Assembly: GCA_903847405.1 (NCBI GenBank)
Contig: CAINDP010000034.1
Span: 1 to 64,000 of the forward strand
From: an uncultured Myxococcales bacterium
Lineage (GTDB): Bacteria > Myxococcota_A > UBA9042 > DTJE01
Reading direction: 5' to 3'
DNA length: 64,000 nucleotides
In this document: one piece after another, positions 48,133-58,364 of the stretch
Position numbering within the stretch: the stretch's first letter is position 1
Layout of the letters: the number at the start of each line of letters is the position of its first letter
The notes under the pieces: model-generated
The model's database searches: none
Seen by the model: the letters and a program-made list of their open reading frames with translations, nothing else
Told to the model about the DNA's origin: nothing
Program-made: the position numbers and the translations under genes

Positions 48133-48999
48133 ATGCCCGCCCAGGTCATCGACGGGAAGGCCATCGCCGCCCAGGTCCGCAACGAGGTCCGCATGGCCGT
48201 GGACCGCCTGAAGGCCCAGGGCGTGACGCCCGGCCTGCACGTGGTCCTCGTGGGGGACGATCCCGCATCGGCCGTGTACGTCCGCAACAAGGGCAAGGCC
48301 TCCGAGGAAGTCGGCATCGCCGGCGTGACCCATCACCTGCCGGCCGAAACGTCCGAGGCGGACCTGCTGGTGCTGCTGCGCGAACTGAACGCGTCACCGG
48401 GCGTGGATGGCGTGCTGGTCCAGTTGCCCTTGCCGAAGCACATCGACGCCAACCGGATCACCGACGCCCAGGACGCCGCCCGGGACGTGGACGGCTTCCA
48501 CCCGGTGAACCTGGGCCTGCTGCTGTCCGGCCGCGACGGCCTGGTCGCCTGCACGCCCGCCGGCTGCATGCGCCTGATCGATTCGACGGGCATCGATCTG
48601 GCGGGCAAGCGCGCCGTGGTCGTGGGCCGCAGCCTGATCGTGGGCAAGCCCATGGCCCTGCTGCTGATGCAGCGCAACGCCACGGTCACGGTCTGCCATT
48701 CGCGCACGCAGGACCTCAAGACCCGCGTGTCCGAGGCCGACATCGTCGTCGCCGCCATCGGCAAGGCCCGCATGATCAAGGGCGACTGGATCAAGCCCGG
48801 CGCGGTCGTCATCGACGTGGGCATGAACCGGGGCGACGACGGCAAACTGTGCGGCGACGTGGACTACGCCGCGGCCGCCGAGCACGCCGGCTTCATCACG
48901 CCCGTCCCCGGCGGCGTGGGCCCCATGACCATCGCCTTCCTGCTGCGGAACACGGTCCTGGCCTGCGCGGCCCGCCGCGGCCTGTCCAACCCGTTCTGA
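48133..48999 (+). CDS. folD: Bifunctional methylenetetrahydrofolate dehydrogenase/cyclohydrolase
   Basis: [38 protein letters not shown]-like [41 protein letters not shown]. Confidence 0.98.
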   Translation: MPAQVIDGKAIAAQVRNEVRMAVDRLKAQGVTPGLHVVLVGDDPASAVYVRNKGKASEEVGIAGVTHHLPAETSEADLLVLLRELNASPGVDGVLVQLPLPKHIDANRITDAQDAARDVDGFHPVNLGLLLSGRDGLVACTPAGCMRLIDSTGIDLAGKRAVVVGRSLIVGKPMALLLMQRNATVTVCHSRTQDLKTRVSEADIVVAAIGKARMIKGDWIKPGAVVIDVGMNRGDDGKLCGDVDYAAAAEHAGFITPVPGGVGPMTIAFLLRNTVLACAARRGLSNPF

Positions 49000-49042
49000 C
49001 CGCCCTCCCCTCGCGGCATTCCACCGGCAGGAACACGGCGCT

Positions 49043-49094
49043 TCGTCCACCTCGACGTCCACGTCCACATGCACGTCCGCGTCGAGGTCCACGA
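49043..49094. repeat. Hexamer-type (GTCCAC/GTCGAC)n intergenic repeat, second copy
   Basis: TTCGTCCACCTCGACGTCCACGTCCACATGCACGTCCGCGTCGAGGTCCACGA; near-copy of 38865-38912. Confidence 0.8.
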
Positions 49095-49159
49095 TGTCGG
49101 CTGCACGGCCCAGGCGGCCGGCGAGTCGATCGCCGACGAAGGCCCGAGGTTCTTTTGCC

Positions 49160-49188
49160 TTGACTCGCGCGGGAGGTTCCTGTATTCG
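49160..49188 (+). promoter_or_regulatory. Candidate sigma70-type promoter of gcv operon
   Basis: TTGACT (49160-49165), 17-nt spacer, TATTCG (49183-49188); 31 nt before the GTG start. Confidence 0.4.
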
Positions 49189-49219
49189 GTGCCCCGGACC
49201 GCTCTGGGAGTCTGCAATC

Positions 49220-50320
49220 GTGAGTTCACACGCCGACGCCAGGAAGACCTTCCTGTACGACGAACATATCAAGGCCGGCGGCAAGATGGTGCCCTTCGCC
49301 GGGTACTGGATGCCCGTCCAGTTTGAAGGGATCGCGGCCGAGCACCACAGGGTCCGCACCAAGGTCGGCCTGTTCGACGTCAGCCACATGGGCGAGGTTC
49401 TGTTCCGGGGCCCCCGTGCCCTGTCGGTGGTCCAGCGCATCACGACCAACAACGTCGGCACCGTTTCCCCGGGGAAGGCGGTCTACACCCCCGTCTGCCT
49501 GCCCACGGGCGGCATCGTCGACGACATGATCTTCTACAAGGTGTCGGACACCGAGTGGTTCGTCTGCGTCAACGCATCCAACAAGGACAAGGATTTCCAG
49601 TGGTTCGTCCGCCAGGCGGAAGGCGAGTGCGAAGTGCTGGACCTGTCCGAGCAGTACTCGCAGGTCGCGGTCCAGGGCCCGAACGGCCCGGCCCTGCTGG
49701 CCCGCATCTTCGGCGACGACGTCCTGGGCATGAAGCCGTTCACCTTCGTCAAGAAGGACTTCCAGGGCGCCGAGGTCATCCTGGCCACCACCGGCTACAC
49801 CGGCGAGAAGGGCGGCGAAATCTACGTCCCGAACGCGGTGGTCGCCGACCTGTGGCGCACGCTGCTGGCGAAGGGCGAGGATCTGGGCGTGGCCCCGATC
49901 GGCCTGGGAGCCCGGGATTCCCTGCGCCTGGAAATGAAGTACTGCCTGTACGGCAACGACATCGACGAAACGACCACCCCGGTCGAAGCGGGCCTGTCCT
50001 GGACCGTGAAGTTCGACAAGGGCGACTTTGTCGGCCGCGACGTGCTGGTCCGCCAGCGCGACGAGGGCTGCAGCCGGTCGCTGGTCGCGTTCGTGGTCGA
50101 AGGCAAGGGCATTCCGCGCCACGGCTACCCGGTCCTGGCGGGCGATCGCGAGATCGGCCACGTCACGTCGGGCACGCTGTCCCCCACCCTGGGAATCGCG
50201 GTCGGCATGGCGTACGTCGCCAGGCCCAACGACGAGATCGGTTCGAAGCTCACGATTGATATCAAGGGTTTGAGGAAGGTCGAGGCGCGGGTGGTACAGT
50301 CCCCGCTGGTGAAGCGTTAG
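49220..50320 (+). CDS. gcvT: Glycine cleavage system T protein (aminomethyltransferase)
   Basis: GTG start; GKMVPFAGYWMPVQFEGIAAEHHRVRTKVGLFDVSHMGE; RDSLRLEMKYCLYGNDID. Confidence 0.97.
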   Translation: MSSHADARKTFLYDEHIKAGGKMVPFAGYWMPVQFEGIAAEHHRVRTKVGLFDVSHMGEVLFRGPRALSVVQRITTNNVGTVSPGKAVYTPVCLPTGGIVDDMIFYKVSDTEWFVCVNASNKDKDFQWFVRQAEGECEVLDLSEQYSQVAVQGPNGPALLARIFGDDVLGMKPFTFVKKDFQGAEVILATTGYTGEKGGEIYVPNAVVADLWRTLLAKGEDLGVAPIGLGARDSLRLEMKYCLYGNDIDETTTPVEAGLSWTVKFDKGDFVGRDVLVRQRDEGCSRSLVAFVVEGKGIPRHGYPVLAGDREIGHVTSGTLSPTLGIAVGMAYVARPNDEIGSKLTIDIKGLRKVEARVVQSPLVKR

Positions 50321-50337
50321 GGCGAAGGGAGGGCACG

Positions 50338-50739
50338 ATGTCGGTCCCCAAGGACTACCGGTACACAGAGAGCCACGAGTGGGTGCGGATCGAGGAGGAC
50401 AACGTCGTCACGATCGGCATCACCGACTACGCGCAGGAAAAGCTGGGCGACATCGTCAGCATCGATCTGCCCCGCGTCGGCGATGAAGTCGAGCGCGGCG
50501 AGCCGATCGGCATGATCGATTCGCAGAAGGCGTCGACCGAGGTCTTCGCGCCCGTCAGCGGCGTGGTCCTCGAGGTCAACGAGCTGCTGAACGACGATCC
50601 GGCCGTGATCAACACGGACCCCTACGAAGAGGGTTGGCTGGTCCGGATCGAGGTCGAGGACGTCGAGCAGATCGACGAGCTCCAGAGCGCGGACGACTAC
50701 GAGGAACTGCTGGGCAAGCTGGACGACGAAGAGGGCTGA
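50338..50739 (+). CDS. gcvH: Glycine cleavage system H protein
   Basis: YTESHEWVRIEEDNVVTIGITDYAQEKLGDIV; lipoyl site ESQKA-like DSQKAS. Confidence 0.98.
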   Translation: MSVPKDYRYTESHEWVRIEEDNVVTIGITDYAQEKLGDIVSIDLPRVGDEVERGEPIGMIDSQKASTEVFAPVSGVVLEVNELLNDDPAVINTDPYEEGWLVRIEVEDVEQIDELQSADDYEELLGKLDDEEG

Positions 50740-50797
50740 AGCCCCCGTTCCCGCTTCGCGCCCGGTTCCCCCGTCCCTCGGCAAGGAGCACCACGTC

Positions 50798-52123
50798 ATG
50801 GACTTCACCCCGCATACGGATGCCGAAGTCGCCGAAATGCTGAAGGTCATCGGCGTCCCGACGATCGACGACCTGTTCCAGGCGATTCCGGAAATCTTCC
50901 AGATCACGACCCCGTTGGCCCTGCCGCCTGCGCTGGACGAGGCCCAGGTGCTGACGTACGTCCGCGACCTCGCGGCCAAGAACGCAGGCGCCAGCGCCCT
51001 GTCGTTCCTGGGCGCCGGGGCCTATGACCATTACGTGCCCGCCGCCGTGCACCACCTGACGTCGCGGGGCGAGTTCCTGACCACGTACACGCCCTACCAG
51101 CCCGAAGTGTCCCAGGGGACGCTGCAGGCCCAGTTCGAGTACCAGACCATGGTCGCCTCCCTGCTGGGCATGGACGTGGCCAACGCGTCGATGTACGAGG
51201 GTTCCACGGGATGCGCCGAGGCCGCCCTGATGGCCGTGCGGCACACGCGTCGCCCGAAGGTGGCCGTGTCCCGGGCGGTCCACCCCCAGTACCGCGACGT
51301 CCTGCGCACCTACCTGGGCAACGACGCCATCGTGGAAGTGCCCTTCGACGCGACCGGCGCGACGGACCTGGCGGCGCTGGGTGCGATCCTGGGGCCCGAC
51401 GTCGGCGGCGTGGTCCTGCAGTCGCCGAACTTCCTGGGCGTGGTCGAGGACCTGCAGGCCGCTGCCGATCTGGCCCACGGTGCCGGCGCCCTGATGATCG
51501 CCACGTTCACCGAGGCCCTGGCGTACGGCATGCTGGAAGCCCCCGGGAACCTCGGCGCGGACCTCGCGGCCGGCGAAGGCCAGTCCCTGGGCCTGCCGCT
51601 GTCGTGGGGCGGTCCGTACATCGGTTTCTTCGCGGTCAAGCAGCCCTTCGTCAAGGGCATGCCCGGCCGCCTGATCGGCCAGACGAAGGACGTCAACGGC
51701 AAGCCCTGCTTCGCCCTGACGCTGGCCGCCCGCGAGCAGCACATCCGCCGCGAGCGCGCCTCCTCGAACATCTGCACGAACGAGGGACTGTGCGCCCTGG
51801 CGGTGGCGATCCACCTGTCGCTGCTGGGAAAGACCGGCCTGGGGCGCCTGGCCCGCTGGAACCATCACCGGGCCGAACTGCTGAAGGCGCGCATCGCCGC
51901 GCTGCCCGGCGTGTCCCTCCCGTTGTCGGGCCCGACGTTCAACGAATTCGTCGTCCGGCTGCCCGGTCCCGCCGCGGACGTCGTCGCGCGCCTGGGCCGC
52001 GACGGAATCGTCCCGGGAATCGACCTGGGCCGCTTCCTGCCTGAACGGGCGGACTGCCTGCTGATCGCGGTGACGGAGCAGCGCACCGACGCGGATTTCG
52101 ATCGCCTGATTGCCTCCTTGTGA
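50798..52123 (+). CDS. gcvPA: Glycine dehydrogenase (decarboxylating) subunit 1
   Basis: MDFTPHTDAEVAEMLKVIGVPTIDDLFQAIP; GAGAYDHYVPAAVHHL; TPYQPEVSQGTLQAQFEYQT. Confidence 0.97.
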   Translation: MDFTPHTDAEVAEMLKVIGVPTIDDLFQAIPEIFQITTPLALPPALDEAQVLTYVRDLAAKNAGASALSFLGAGAYDHYVPAAVHHLTSRGEFLTTYTPYQPEVSQGTLQAQFEYQTMVASLLGMDVANASMYEGSTGCAEAALMAVRHTRRPKVAVSRAVHPQYRDVLRTYLGNDAIVEVPFDATGATDLAALGAILGPDVGGVVLQSPNFLGVVEDLQAAADLAHGAGALMIATFTEALAYGMLEAPGNLGADLAAGEGQSLGLPLSWGGPYIGFFAVKQPFVKGMPGRLIGQTKDVNGKPCFALTLAAREQHIRRERASSNICTNEGLCALAVAIHLSLLGKTGLGRLARWNHHRAELLKARIAALPGVSLPLSGPTFNEFVVRLPGPAADVVARLGRDGIVPGIDLGRFLPERADCLLIAVTEQRTDADFDRLIASL

Positions 52124-52130
52124 CCCATGC

Positions 52131-52158
52131 TTGACCTGCCCTCCCCCTCGGCTACAAT
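52131..52158 (+). promoter_or_regulatory. Candidate sigma70-type promoter
   Basis: TTGACC (52131-52136), 16-nt spacer, TACAAT (52153-52158); upstream of the GTG-start lipoprotein. Confidence 0.5.
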
Positions 52159-52189
52159 GCGAGGGGATCAATTTCCGTGGAGGTGGCCG

Positions 52190-52750
52190 GTGTCTGCAAG
52201 CCGTTTCACGGCCCTGTTGGGGGGGGCTGCCCTCGCCCTGCTGGTCGTCGCCTGTCAAACCAAGGACGATTTCGAGCAGTGCGCCATGACCGAAAGGGTC
52301 CAGGCAGACTGCAAGGCAGCCATCGCGGTCGGCAGCGACCAGTGCAGCGAGGCCGAGGTCTTCTGCTACGACTCGTGCGTGGTGAAGGACCATCCTCAGT
52401 GCGTCGATGGCCCCTGCGTCATGTACGAAAGCCGGTTGATTGGCGAAGTGCAGCCGGTCAACTCGGCCGAGGTGTCCTTCTGCACGATCCCCTGCCACGG
52501 GGAAACGTGCACGGCCGACGCGACCTGCCGCAAGATCCTCAGCCTGAAGACGTCGTGCACGAAGGATCTGGAGTGCACGGCCAACTCGCCGTGGTCCCGC
52601 TGCGAAACGCCTCGTTTCTGCGAAACCAGCAGGAAGGAATGCGAAACGGCGGCGGACTGCACCGGCGAAGCGTGCCTGCCCGACGACGCGGCCGCGAAGT
52701 TCTGCACCTACAAGTTCTGCATTCCGGAAAAGTACACGCCCAGCGTCTGA
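52190..52750 (+). CDS. Cys-rich lipoprotein
   Basis: GTG start with GGAGG; lipobox LLVVACQ; about 20 cysteines. Confidence 0.75.
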   Translation: MSASRFTALLGGAALALLVVACQTKDDFEQCAMTERVQADCKAAIAVGSDQCSEAEVFCYDSCVVKDHPQCVDGPCVMYESRLIGEVQPVNSAEVSFCTIPCHGETCTADATCRKILSLKTSCTKDLECTANSPWSRCETPRFCETSRKECETAADCTGEACLPDDAAAKFCTYKFCIPEKYTPSV

Positions 52751-52781
52751 AGGCGCATCCCCGCAGCATCAGCACCCCGGT

Positions 52782-53516
52782 TCATGGCTCGGGCATGCCC
52801 TCGATCACGACGGGCTCGGCCTGCTCGGGAAGGTGTGCGCGCCCTGAAAAGTCGATGTAGTGCCCGGACCGGGCCGCCTTGGTTTCCAGGTAGAAGCGGT
52901 TGTGGACGTTCGGCGGCATCACGTGCGGGATGCGGCCGCTCACGTGCACGCCCAGGTCCTGCAACTGCTTCATCTTGTCGGGGTTGTTCGTCATCACCTG
53001 GACGGACTTCATGCCGAGGGTGGAGATCATGTGCGCCGCCACCGCGTAGTCGCGCTCGTCATCCCGGAAGCCCAGCGCCCGGTTCGCTTCCACGGTGTCC
53101 AGGCCCCGGTCCTGCAACGCGTAGGCACGCACCTTGTTGATCAGCCCGATGCCGCGGCCTTCCTGGCGCAGGTACAGCACCGCGCCGCACTCCAGGGTCC
53201 CGACCTTCCGCAGCGCCGCTTCCAACTGGTCCCTGCAGTCGCACCGCAGGGACCCCAGCGCATCCCCGGTCAGGCACTCGCTGTGCATGCGGATCGGCAC
53301 GTTCTCCCGGCCCACGACGTCGCCGTGGAGGATCGCCACGTGTTCCTTCCCGTCCCGGTTGTTCCAGAACGCCATGATGTGGAAGTCCCCGAAGCGCGTC
53401 GGCAGCACGGCCACGCTGACCGGGCGGACGCACAGGCGCCTCGGGCCCAGCCCCTCGCATTCGTGCTCGCGCTCGTGGGCGACGATTTCTTCCAGGTGGA
53501 TCAGGGTGTCGTTCAT
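52782..53516 (-). CDS. ribA: GTP cyclohydrolase II
   Basis: VRMHSECLTGD-like IRMHSECLTGDALGSLRCDCRDQLEAAL, LYLRQEGRGIGLINKVRAYALQDRGLDTVEANRALGF. Confidence 0.95.
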   Translation of the reverse strand: MNDTLIHLEEIVAHEREHECEGLGPRRLCVRPVSVAVLPTRFGDFHIMAFWNNRDGKEHVAILHGDVVGRENVPIRMHSECLTGDALGSLRCDCRDQLEAALRKVGTLECGAVLYLRQEGRGIGLINKVRAYALQDRGLDTVEANRALGFRDDERDYAVAAHMISTLGMKSVQVMTNNPDKMKQLQDLGVHVSGRIPHVMPPNVHNRFYLETKAARSGHYIDFSGRAHLPEQAEPVVIEGMPEP

Positions 53517-54568
53517 CCGATGGTCCTTTCGGCCAGGCGGGCCGCCAGCAGGCGCCCCGACGTCCATGCAGCCTGGACGCCGCCGCCCTCGGCAAACACC
53601 TCGCCGGCGATGCCCAGGGTTCGCCCTCCGGCGCCCTCCACCACCAGCGGTCCCGACAGTTCGTTGCCCGATTCGATCCGCCCGAACTGCCAGTGGCGCA
53701 CCTGGGTCCAGGCCGGGTGAGCCACCCACTCGCCGTAAAGGCGCGCGCCTTCCGACAGCAGCGACTGCGTCCAGGAGGCCACCGGTTCCCCCGCGTGCTG
53801 CCGCGACCATCGGGCCGCCGCCTGGATCACCAGGACGGTCCACCTGGGGTCCTGCCGCTTGGCCGAATCGTGCACCACGTCCTTGAGGATCGAGGAGGTT
53901 TCCGGGAAGGCGACGTCCCACGCCGGGGCGGGCACGTCGGTGGGATACCCGGCGATCACCGTCAGGCAGGGCACGCTGGCCGCCACCATCCGCAAGAGGT
54001 GCCGGGCGCCCTCCAGTTCCAGGTCGCCCGGTGGCAGGCCGTCCACGAGGGCCAGCGTTTCTTCCGTGGCCATGGCCAGGACGACCGTTCGCGCACGCGC
54101 CGTGCCGCCACCCGCCAGGTCCAGGCGCCACAGGTCGTCCTCGGCGTGCAACCCGACCACCGTGGTCACCAGGCGTGCATCGAGGCCCGCAACCATCATC
54201 TTCGGGAAGGCCGTGACACCCTCGGCAAACGCAACGCGCCGCTCGTTCGGCGCGAAGGCATCGGGCTGGCAGGGGGCGCCCGTGCCCTCGACGCGCGAGG
54301 GCCAGCCCTCCAGGAGGGTCGCGCCCGGCACGGAGTGGAGGGCGTCCAGGAACGCCGGATCCGACCCGTGGAGGAACGCGACGCCGTGGTCGACAGGCTG
54401 GCCGTCGACGCGCCGGGTGGCGCACCGCCCGCCCACGCCGCGCCCGCGATCCAGCAGGGTCACCGGGATGCCCCGGTGGGCAAGGTCCCGGGCGCAGGCC
54501 AATCCGGCGATACCGGCACCCACCACCAGGACACCCGGGTGGGGATCGAGCGGGAAGATTGCATTCAT
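53513..54568 (-). CDS. FAD-dependent oxidoreductase (renalase/FAD-NAD(P)-binding type)
   Basis: VLVVGAGIAGLACARDLAHRGIPVTLLDRGRGVGGRCATRR. Confidence 0.9.
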   Translation of the reverse strand: MNAIFPLDPHPGVLVVGAGIAGLACARDLAHRGIPVTLLDRGRGVGGRCATRRVDGQPVDHGVAFLHGSDPAFLDALHSVPGATLLEGWPSRVEGTGAPCQPDAFAPNERRVAFAEGVTAFPKMMVAGLDARLVTTVVGLHAEDDLWRLDLAGGGTARARTVVLAMATEETLALVDGLPPGDLELEGARHLLRMVAASVPCLTVIAGYPTDVPAPAWDVAFPETSSILKDVVHDSAKRQDPRWTVLVIQAAARWSRQHAGEPVASWTQSLLSEGARLYGEWVAHPAWTQVRHWQFGRIESGNELSGPLVVEGAGGRTLGIAGEVFAEGGGVQAAWTSGRLLAARLAERTIG

Positions 54569-54659
54569 GACGGGATTGTGGGCCATCGGCCGGAGGAGCG
54601 CAACCGGGAACGGCGTCGGGTTCGTGATTGGAACGGGGTTTTGGGGCGGGCCGGGTGGG

Positions 54660-55300
54660 ACGGGGGAGGACGTGACTTCGTGGAGGGCCGGGTCCGGGGG
54701 TGCCGGGAGAGGACGTGACTCCCTGGAGGGCCGGGTCCCGGTGGTGCCACGGGGGACCGTTGTCCGGCCGGGGGCTCTGCCCCCGGCCGGCAACTGCCTA
54801 CTCGGCGCGGGCCGTTCATTATTTCCCCCGCAAGGTGGCCCGCGCCTCCGGAGGCCCCCCCGTTGGCACCCCCGGCCCCGGCCCGCGGTTGTCCGCAGAG
54901 TTGGGCACCCCCGGACCCGGCCCGCGGTTGTCCGTCGAGGTGGGGCTCCCGGACCCGGCCCTCGGTCGTCCGTCGTGCAGGCACCCCCGGACCCGGCCCG
55001 CGATCGACCGTCGAAGTCGAACCCGGCGCCTGGGGTCGGCGGGTGCGGGAGGCGGCCGAGTGGCGGTGCCTGCGGCGCTCCAATGTTTCGGGATCAGTTT
55101 GCTGGGGGGGCTGCTTCGCTTCCTCAATGCGACATGCGACCGCGGGCCGGGTCCGGGGGTGCTCCGGAGGGGCTCCGCAGCCGGCGGTACCTTGCGGGGG
55201 CAAACACGATCCCGCCGGCGAGGACAGAGGTGCGAACGGGGGCATCGCCCCCGGGCGCACCGTCCCCGGAGGGGCACCCCCGGAACCGGCCCTCAGGGGC
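54660..55300. repeat. GC-rich intergenic repeat cluster, core GGCACCCCCGGACCCGGCCC on both strands
   Basis: Four degenerate copies of about 38-40 nt at 54870-55015, two tandem copies of opposite orientation at about 54666-54750, further single copies near 55145 and 55272; no credible CDS. Confidence 0.8.
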
Positions 55301-55323
55301 GGAACGCTATCAACAGCGGGCTC

Positions 55324-57084
55324 CTACGCCCCCCGCCGCAGCACGCGCCCGGGCAGGGGGTCGGGGTGGAAGCCGTCGGGGTCCACGACGACGTGCCCGT
55401 TGATGAAGACCGTGTGGATGCCTTCGGGGTAGTGCGCCGGGTCCTGGGCGGTGGAGCGCGAGGTCAGGCGGTGTGCGTCGAAGACCACAAGGTCCGCGAA
55501 GGCGCCCTCGCGGATGCGGCCCCGATTCCGGATTCCCATCTGGTCGGCCGGGAGGGAGGTGGCCCGGCGGATGCCTTCCGCCATCGTCACGACGCCGCGA
55601 TCCCGGGCGTAACTGCCCAGCCACCGCGGGTAGGCGTCGTAGAAGAGGTGCGACGGCATGCCGAAGCCCAGCAGGATCGTGTCGGTGACGATGGACACGT
55701 GGGGGTTGGACAGCGCGGCCAGGACGGAGCGCTCGACGAAGGGATCGCCCGGCCAGGTCGCGGTTTCGAACACCAGCACGCGCCCCTGCTCCTCGACCAG
55801 CAGGTCGCAGGCCACGTCGAAGGGGTGCCGGCCCGACTCGTCGCCGATCTGCTGCAGGCTCATGCCCTCCAGGCGCTTGTTGTGCGGCAGCGTCACGGAC
55901 ATGATGAAGGCCGCATCCCAGCCCATGACCTTGAACACGTTGAAGGACCACGAATCCCGCCCGCGGTGGGGCCAGGCCACGTCGCCGTCCTGGATGCTCC
56001 GGAGGATCTGGGCGCGCTGATGGGGATCCTTCAGGCGTTCCAGCATCGCCCGAATCCCGCCCTGCAGCGTCCACGGCGGGAAGAAGGCCAGCAGGTGCGT
56101 GAACCCCGCGGACGTCGGCATCCCGTCGAAGCCGATGGGCTCGCCCGCGTCGGCGGCCTTGAAGGCCTTTTCCATGCGGCTGGCCAGCAGCCCGTCCACC
56201 GGGATGGGCAGCGGCAGGGCCTCGTACAGGCGGCTGCCCAGGTTCACGGCCGCGCGCGCCAGCAGGTCCAGCGGCCACTTCAGGCGCGGGATGCAGAACA
56301 GGTGGCTGACCTGCAGCGGGACCTCGGCGGATCGGCAGACGTCCATGACCTCGTCCAGGGCCTGGACCATCGTGTCCGAGTTGTACGACCGCAGGTGCGA
56401 GGTGAAGATCCCGTTGTACCGGTGGAGCACGCGGGCCAGTTCCGTCAATTCGTGGGAGTCCGACGCCAGGCCCGGGAAGTACATGAGGCCCGTGGACATC
56501 CCCAGTGCGCCCGCCTCCATGCAATCCGCCAGCATGCCTTTCAGGGCCCGCAGGTCGTCGGGGTTCGCCGTTTCGTTCCGGTCGCCCATGGCGTTCAGTC
56601 GGAGGATGCCGTGGGGCGCCAGGAACCCGGCGTTCAGCAGCATGCCCTGGGACTCGCACGTGTCCAGCATCTGGCCGAACGTGCTCCAGTGGACGTTGTC
56701 CTCCTGGGGCGCCCCCAGGAAGAAGTCGAAGAACGTGAAGATGTCGGCGGCGTTTTCGGGGAACACCGGCGCCATGGACACGCCGCAGTTCCCGCCCACG
56801 AACGTGGTGATGCCCTGGCGGACCAGCGGCTCCAGGATCGACGCGTGGTCCGGGCGCACCGCCGTCATGTCGGCGTGGGAGTGTGCGTCGATGAAGCCCG
56901 GGCACAGCGCCAGGCCCCGGGCATTCACCCGGCGCCGGGCGGTCGCGTCGGCCAGGTCCCCGATGGCGGCGATGCGGTCCGCCTTCACCCCGACGTCGGC
57001 CGTGAAGGGGTTGCGCCCCGTCCCGTCGTAGACCTGCGCTCCCTCAATGACGACGTCGAACCGGGGAGCAGTCTTCACAGCCAC
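55324..57084 (-). CDS. N-acyl-D-amino-acid deacylase-like amidohydrolase
   Basis: FDVVIEGAQVYDGTGRNPFTADVGVKADRIAAIGDL, PGFIDAHSHADM, FADLVVFD; GTG start proposed at 57084. Confidence 0.85.
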   Translation of the reverse strand: MAVKTAPRFDVVIEGAQVYDGTGRNPFTADVGVKADRIAAIGDLADATARRRVNARGLALCPGFIDAHSHADMTAVRPDHASILEPLVRQGITTFVGGNCGVSMAPVFPENAADIFTFFDFFLGAPQEDNVHWSTFGQMLDTCESQGMLLNAGFLAPHGILRLNAMGDRNETANPDDLRALKGMLADCMEAGALGMSTGLMYFPGLASDSHELTELARVLHRYNGIFTSHLRSYNSDTMVQALDEVMDVCRSAEVPLQVSHLFCIPRLKWPLDLLARAAVNLGSRLYEALPLPIPVDGLLASRMEKAFKAADAGEPIGFDGMPTSAGFTHLLAFFPPWTLQGGIRAMLERLKDPHQRAQILRSIQDGDVAWPHRGRDSWSFNVFKVMGWDAAFIMSVTLPHNKRLEGMSLQQIGDESGRHPFDVACDLLVEEQGRVLVFETATWPGDPFVERSVLAALSNPHVSIVTDTILLGFGMPSHLFYDAYPRWLGSYARDRGVVTMAEGIRRATSLPADQMGIRNRGRIREGAFADLVVFDAHRLTSRSTAQDPAHYPEGIHTVFINGHVVVDPDGFHPDPLPGRVLRRGA

Positions 57085-57149
57085 GAGGGCCTCCAACCGG
57101 GGAGTCGTGGGAGTGTACCAGACACGACGCGTTCGCCGCGATGCGCAAT

Positions 57150-57174
57150 GGAAATGGGGACAGACACCATTTTC
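57150..57174. repeat. REP-like element (GGAAATGGGGACAGACACCATTTTC)
   Basis: Same core; abuts the TAG stop (57174-57176) of the radical SAM gene. Confidence 0.7.
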
Positions 57175-58364
57175 TAGATTCCCTGCCGCAGGGTCCGGGC
57201 CATGCAGCGGGCGAGGTTCCCGTCGTCGTCGCGGTCGTGCATGGAGCCCCCCATGCAGGCCGCCCACTCCCGGCAGGAGGCGCAGGGCCCCCGGCGCAGG
57301 CGGGCGCGGTCGCGGAAGGGCCGGAAGCGGTCGCGCCAGACCTCCGACACGCGCTGGGTGCCGGCGTCGCCCTGGACGTTGAACCCCGAGTGGATGACCG
57401 GGCAGCCGACGATGCGGCCGTCGTGCTCGATGCCCAGGACCGTCAGGCCGGCCCGGCAGTACAGGAAGGACCCGCGCAGCAGGCCCCCCTCCCACTCCAG
57501 GCCGCACCAGCCGTCGTCCACGAACTCGATTTCGATCGTGCGCCGGCCCTCGCGAAACGCCACGCGCTGCTCGGCCAGCCAGGACAGGACGCGGCGCAGA
57601 TCCCCGGGCGTCAGCACCTCCTCCGGCGCATCGGCCGCCCGCCCCACGGGGAAGATCGCCGACAGGCGGGCGAACCGGATGCCCAGGTCCTCGAACCGCT
57701 GGAACACGCCGGGCACCTCGGGCAGGTTCAGGGGCGACGCAGCGCAGATGGTCGTCAGGCCCAGTTCGGGGTACCGCTGCTGCACGTACTCGATCGCGCG
57801 CCAGGTCCAGGCCCCTGCCGAGGCGTCGCCACGCAGGACGCGCTGGGCCGGGCCCGTTCCGTCCACCGAGATCGTGGGGCACCGCATGCCCGCCTCCACC
57901 AGGCGGTCGATCAGCGTCAGGTCCCGGCCATAGGCGACGCCGTTGGAGTCAACGGCCACGGTCCGGAATCCCAGGCGCACCATGTGCCCGACGATGTCCA
58001 CCAGGTCCGGCCGCAGGGTCGCCTCGCCGCCCGTGATGCCGATCATGATCGACGCCGGGTCGAAGTCCTCGGCCATCTCCGCGAAGATGCGCTTCACCTC
58101 GTCGGTGGACAGGTCCGCGCCCGGGCTTTCCTCGGAGGGCAGCACGCAGTACCGGCAGCGCAGGTTGCAGCGCCGGGTGGCCATCCAGATGACGTAGCGC
58201 AGCGTGGGGTTCGCCAGGACGTGATGGAAGTTCGACCGCCACTCGGCGAGGCTGGCGCGGAAGGCCGGGTCCCGGACGCGGGCGGCCTGGATCGCCGGCA
58301 GGGACGCGGCGAAGGCCGCCGACGGGGCACAGGGCTGGCCGGGGTCGCTGGGCCGGTCGGGCAT
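57174..58364 (-). CDS. Radical SAM protein with SPASM-like C-terminus
   Basis: CNLRCRYC, GITGGEATLRPDL, C-terminal GPCASCREWAACMGGS...ARC. Confidence 0.9.
   Translation of the reverse strand: MPDRPSDPGQPCAPSAAFAASLPAIQAARVRDPAFRASLAEWRSNFHHVLANPTLRYVIWMATRRCNLRCRYCVLPSEESPGADLSTDEVKRIFAEMAEDFDPASIMIGITGGEATLRPDLVDIVGHMVRLGFRTVAVDSNGVAYGRDLTLIDRLVEAGMRCPTISVDGTGPAQRVLRGDASAGAWTWRAIEYVQQRYPELGLTTICAASPLNLPEVPGVFQRFEDLGIRFARLSAIFPVGRAADAPEEVLTPGDLRRVLSWLAEQRVAFREGRRTIEIEFVDDGWCGLEWEGGLLRGSFLYCRAGLTVLGIEHDGRIVGCPVIHSGFNVQGDAGTQRVSEVWRDRFRPFRDRARLRRGPCASCREWAACMGGSMHDRDDDGNLARCMARTLRQGI

Noticed and set aside
49000-49220. Glycine riboswitch upstream of gcvT
   Set aside because: No recognisable glycine-aptamer core; the putative promoter leaves only about a 25-nt leader before the GTG start.
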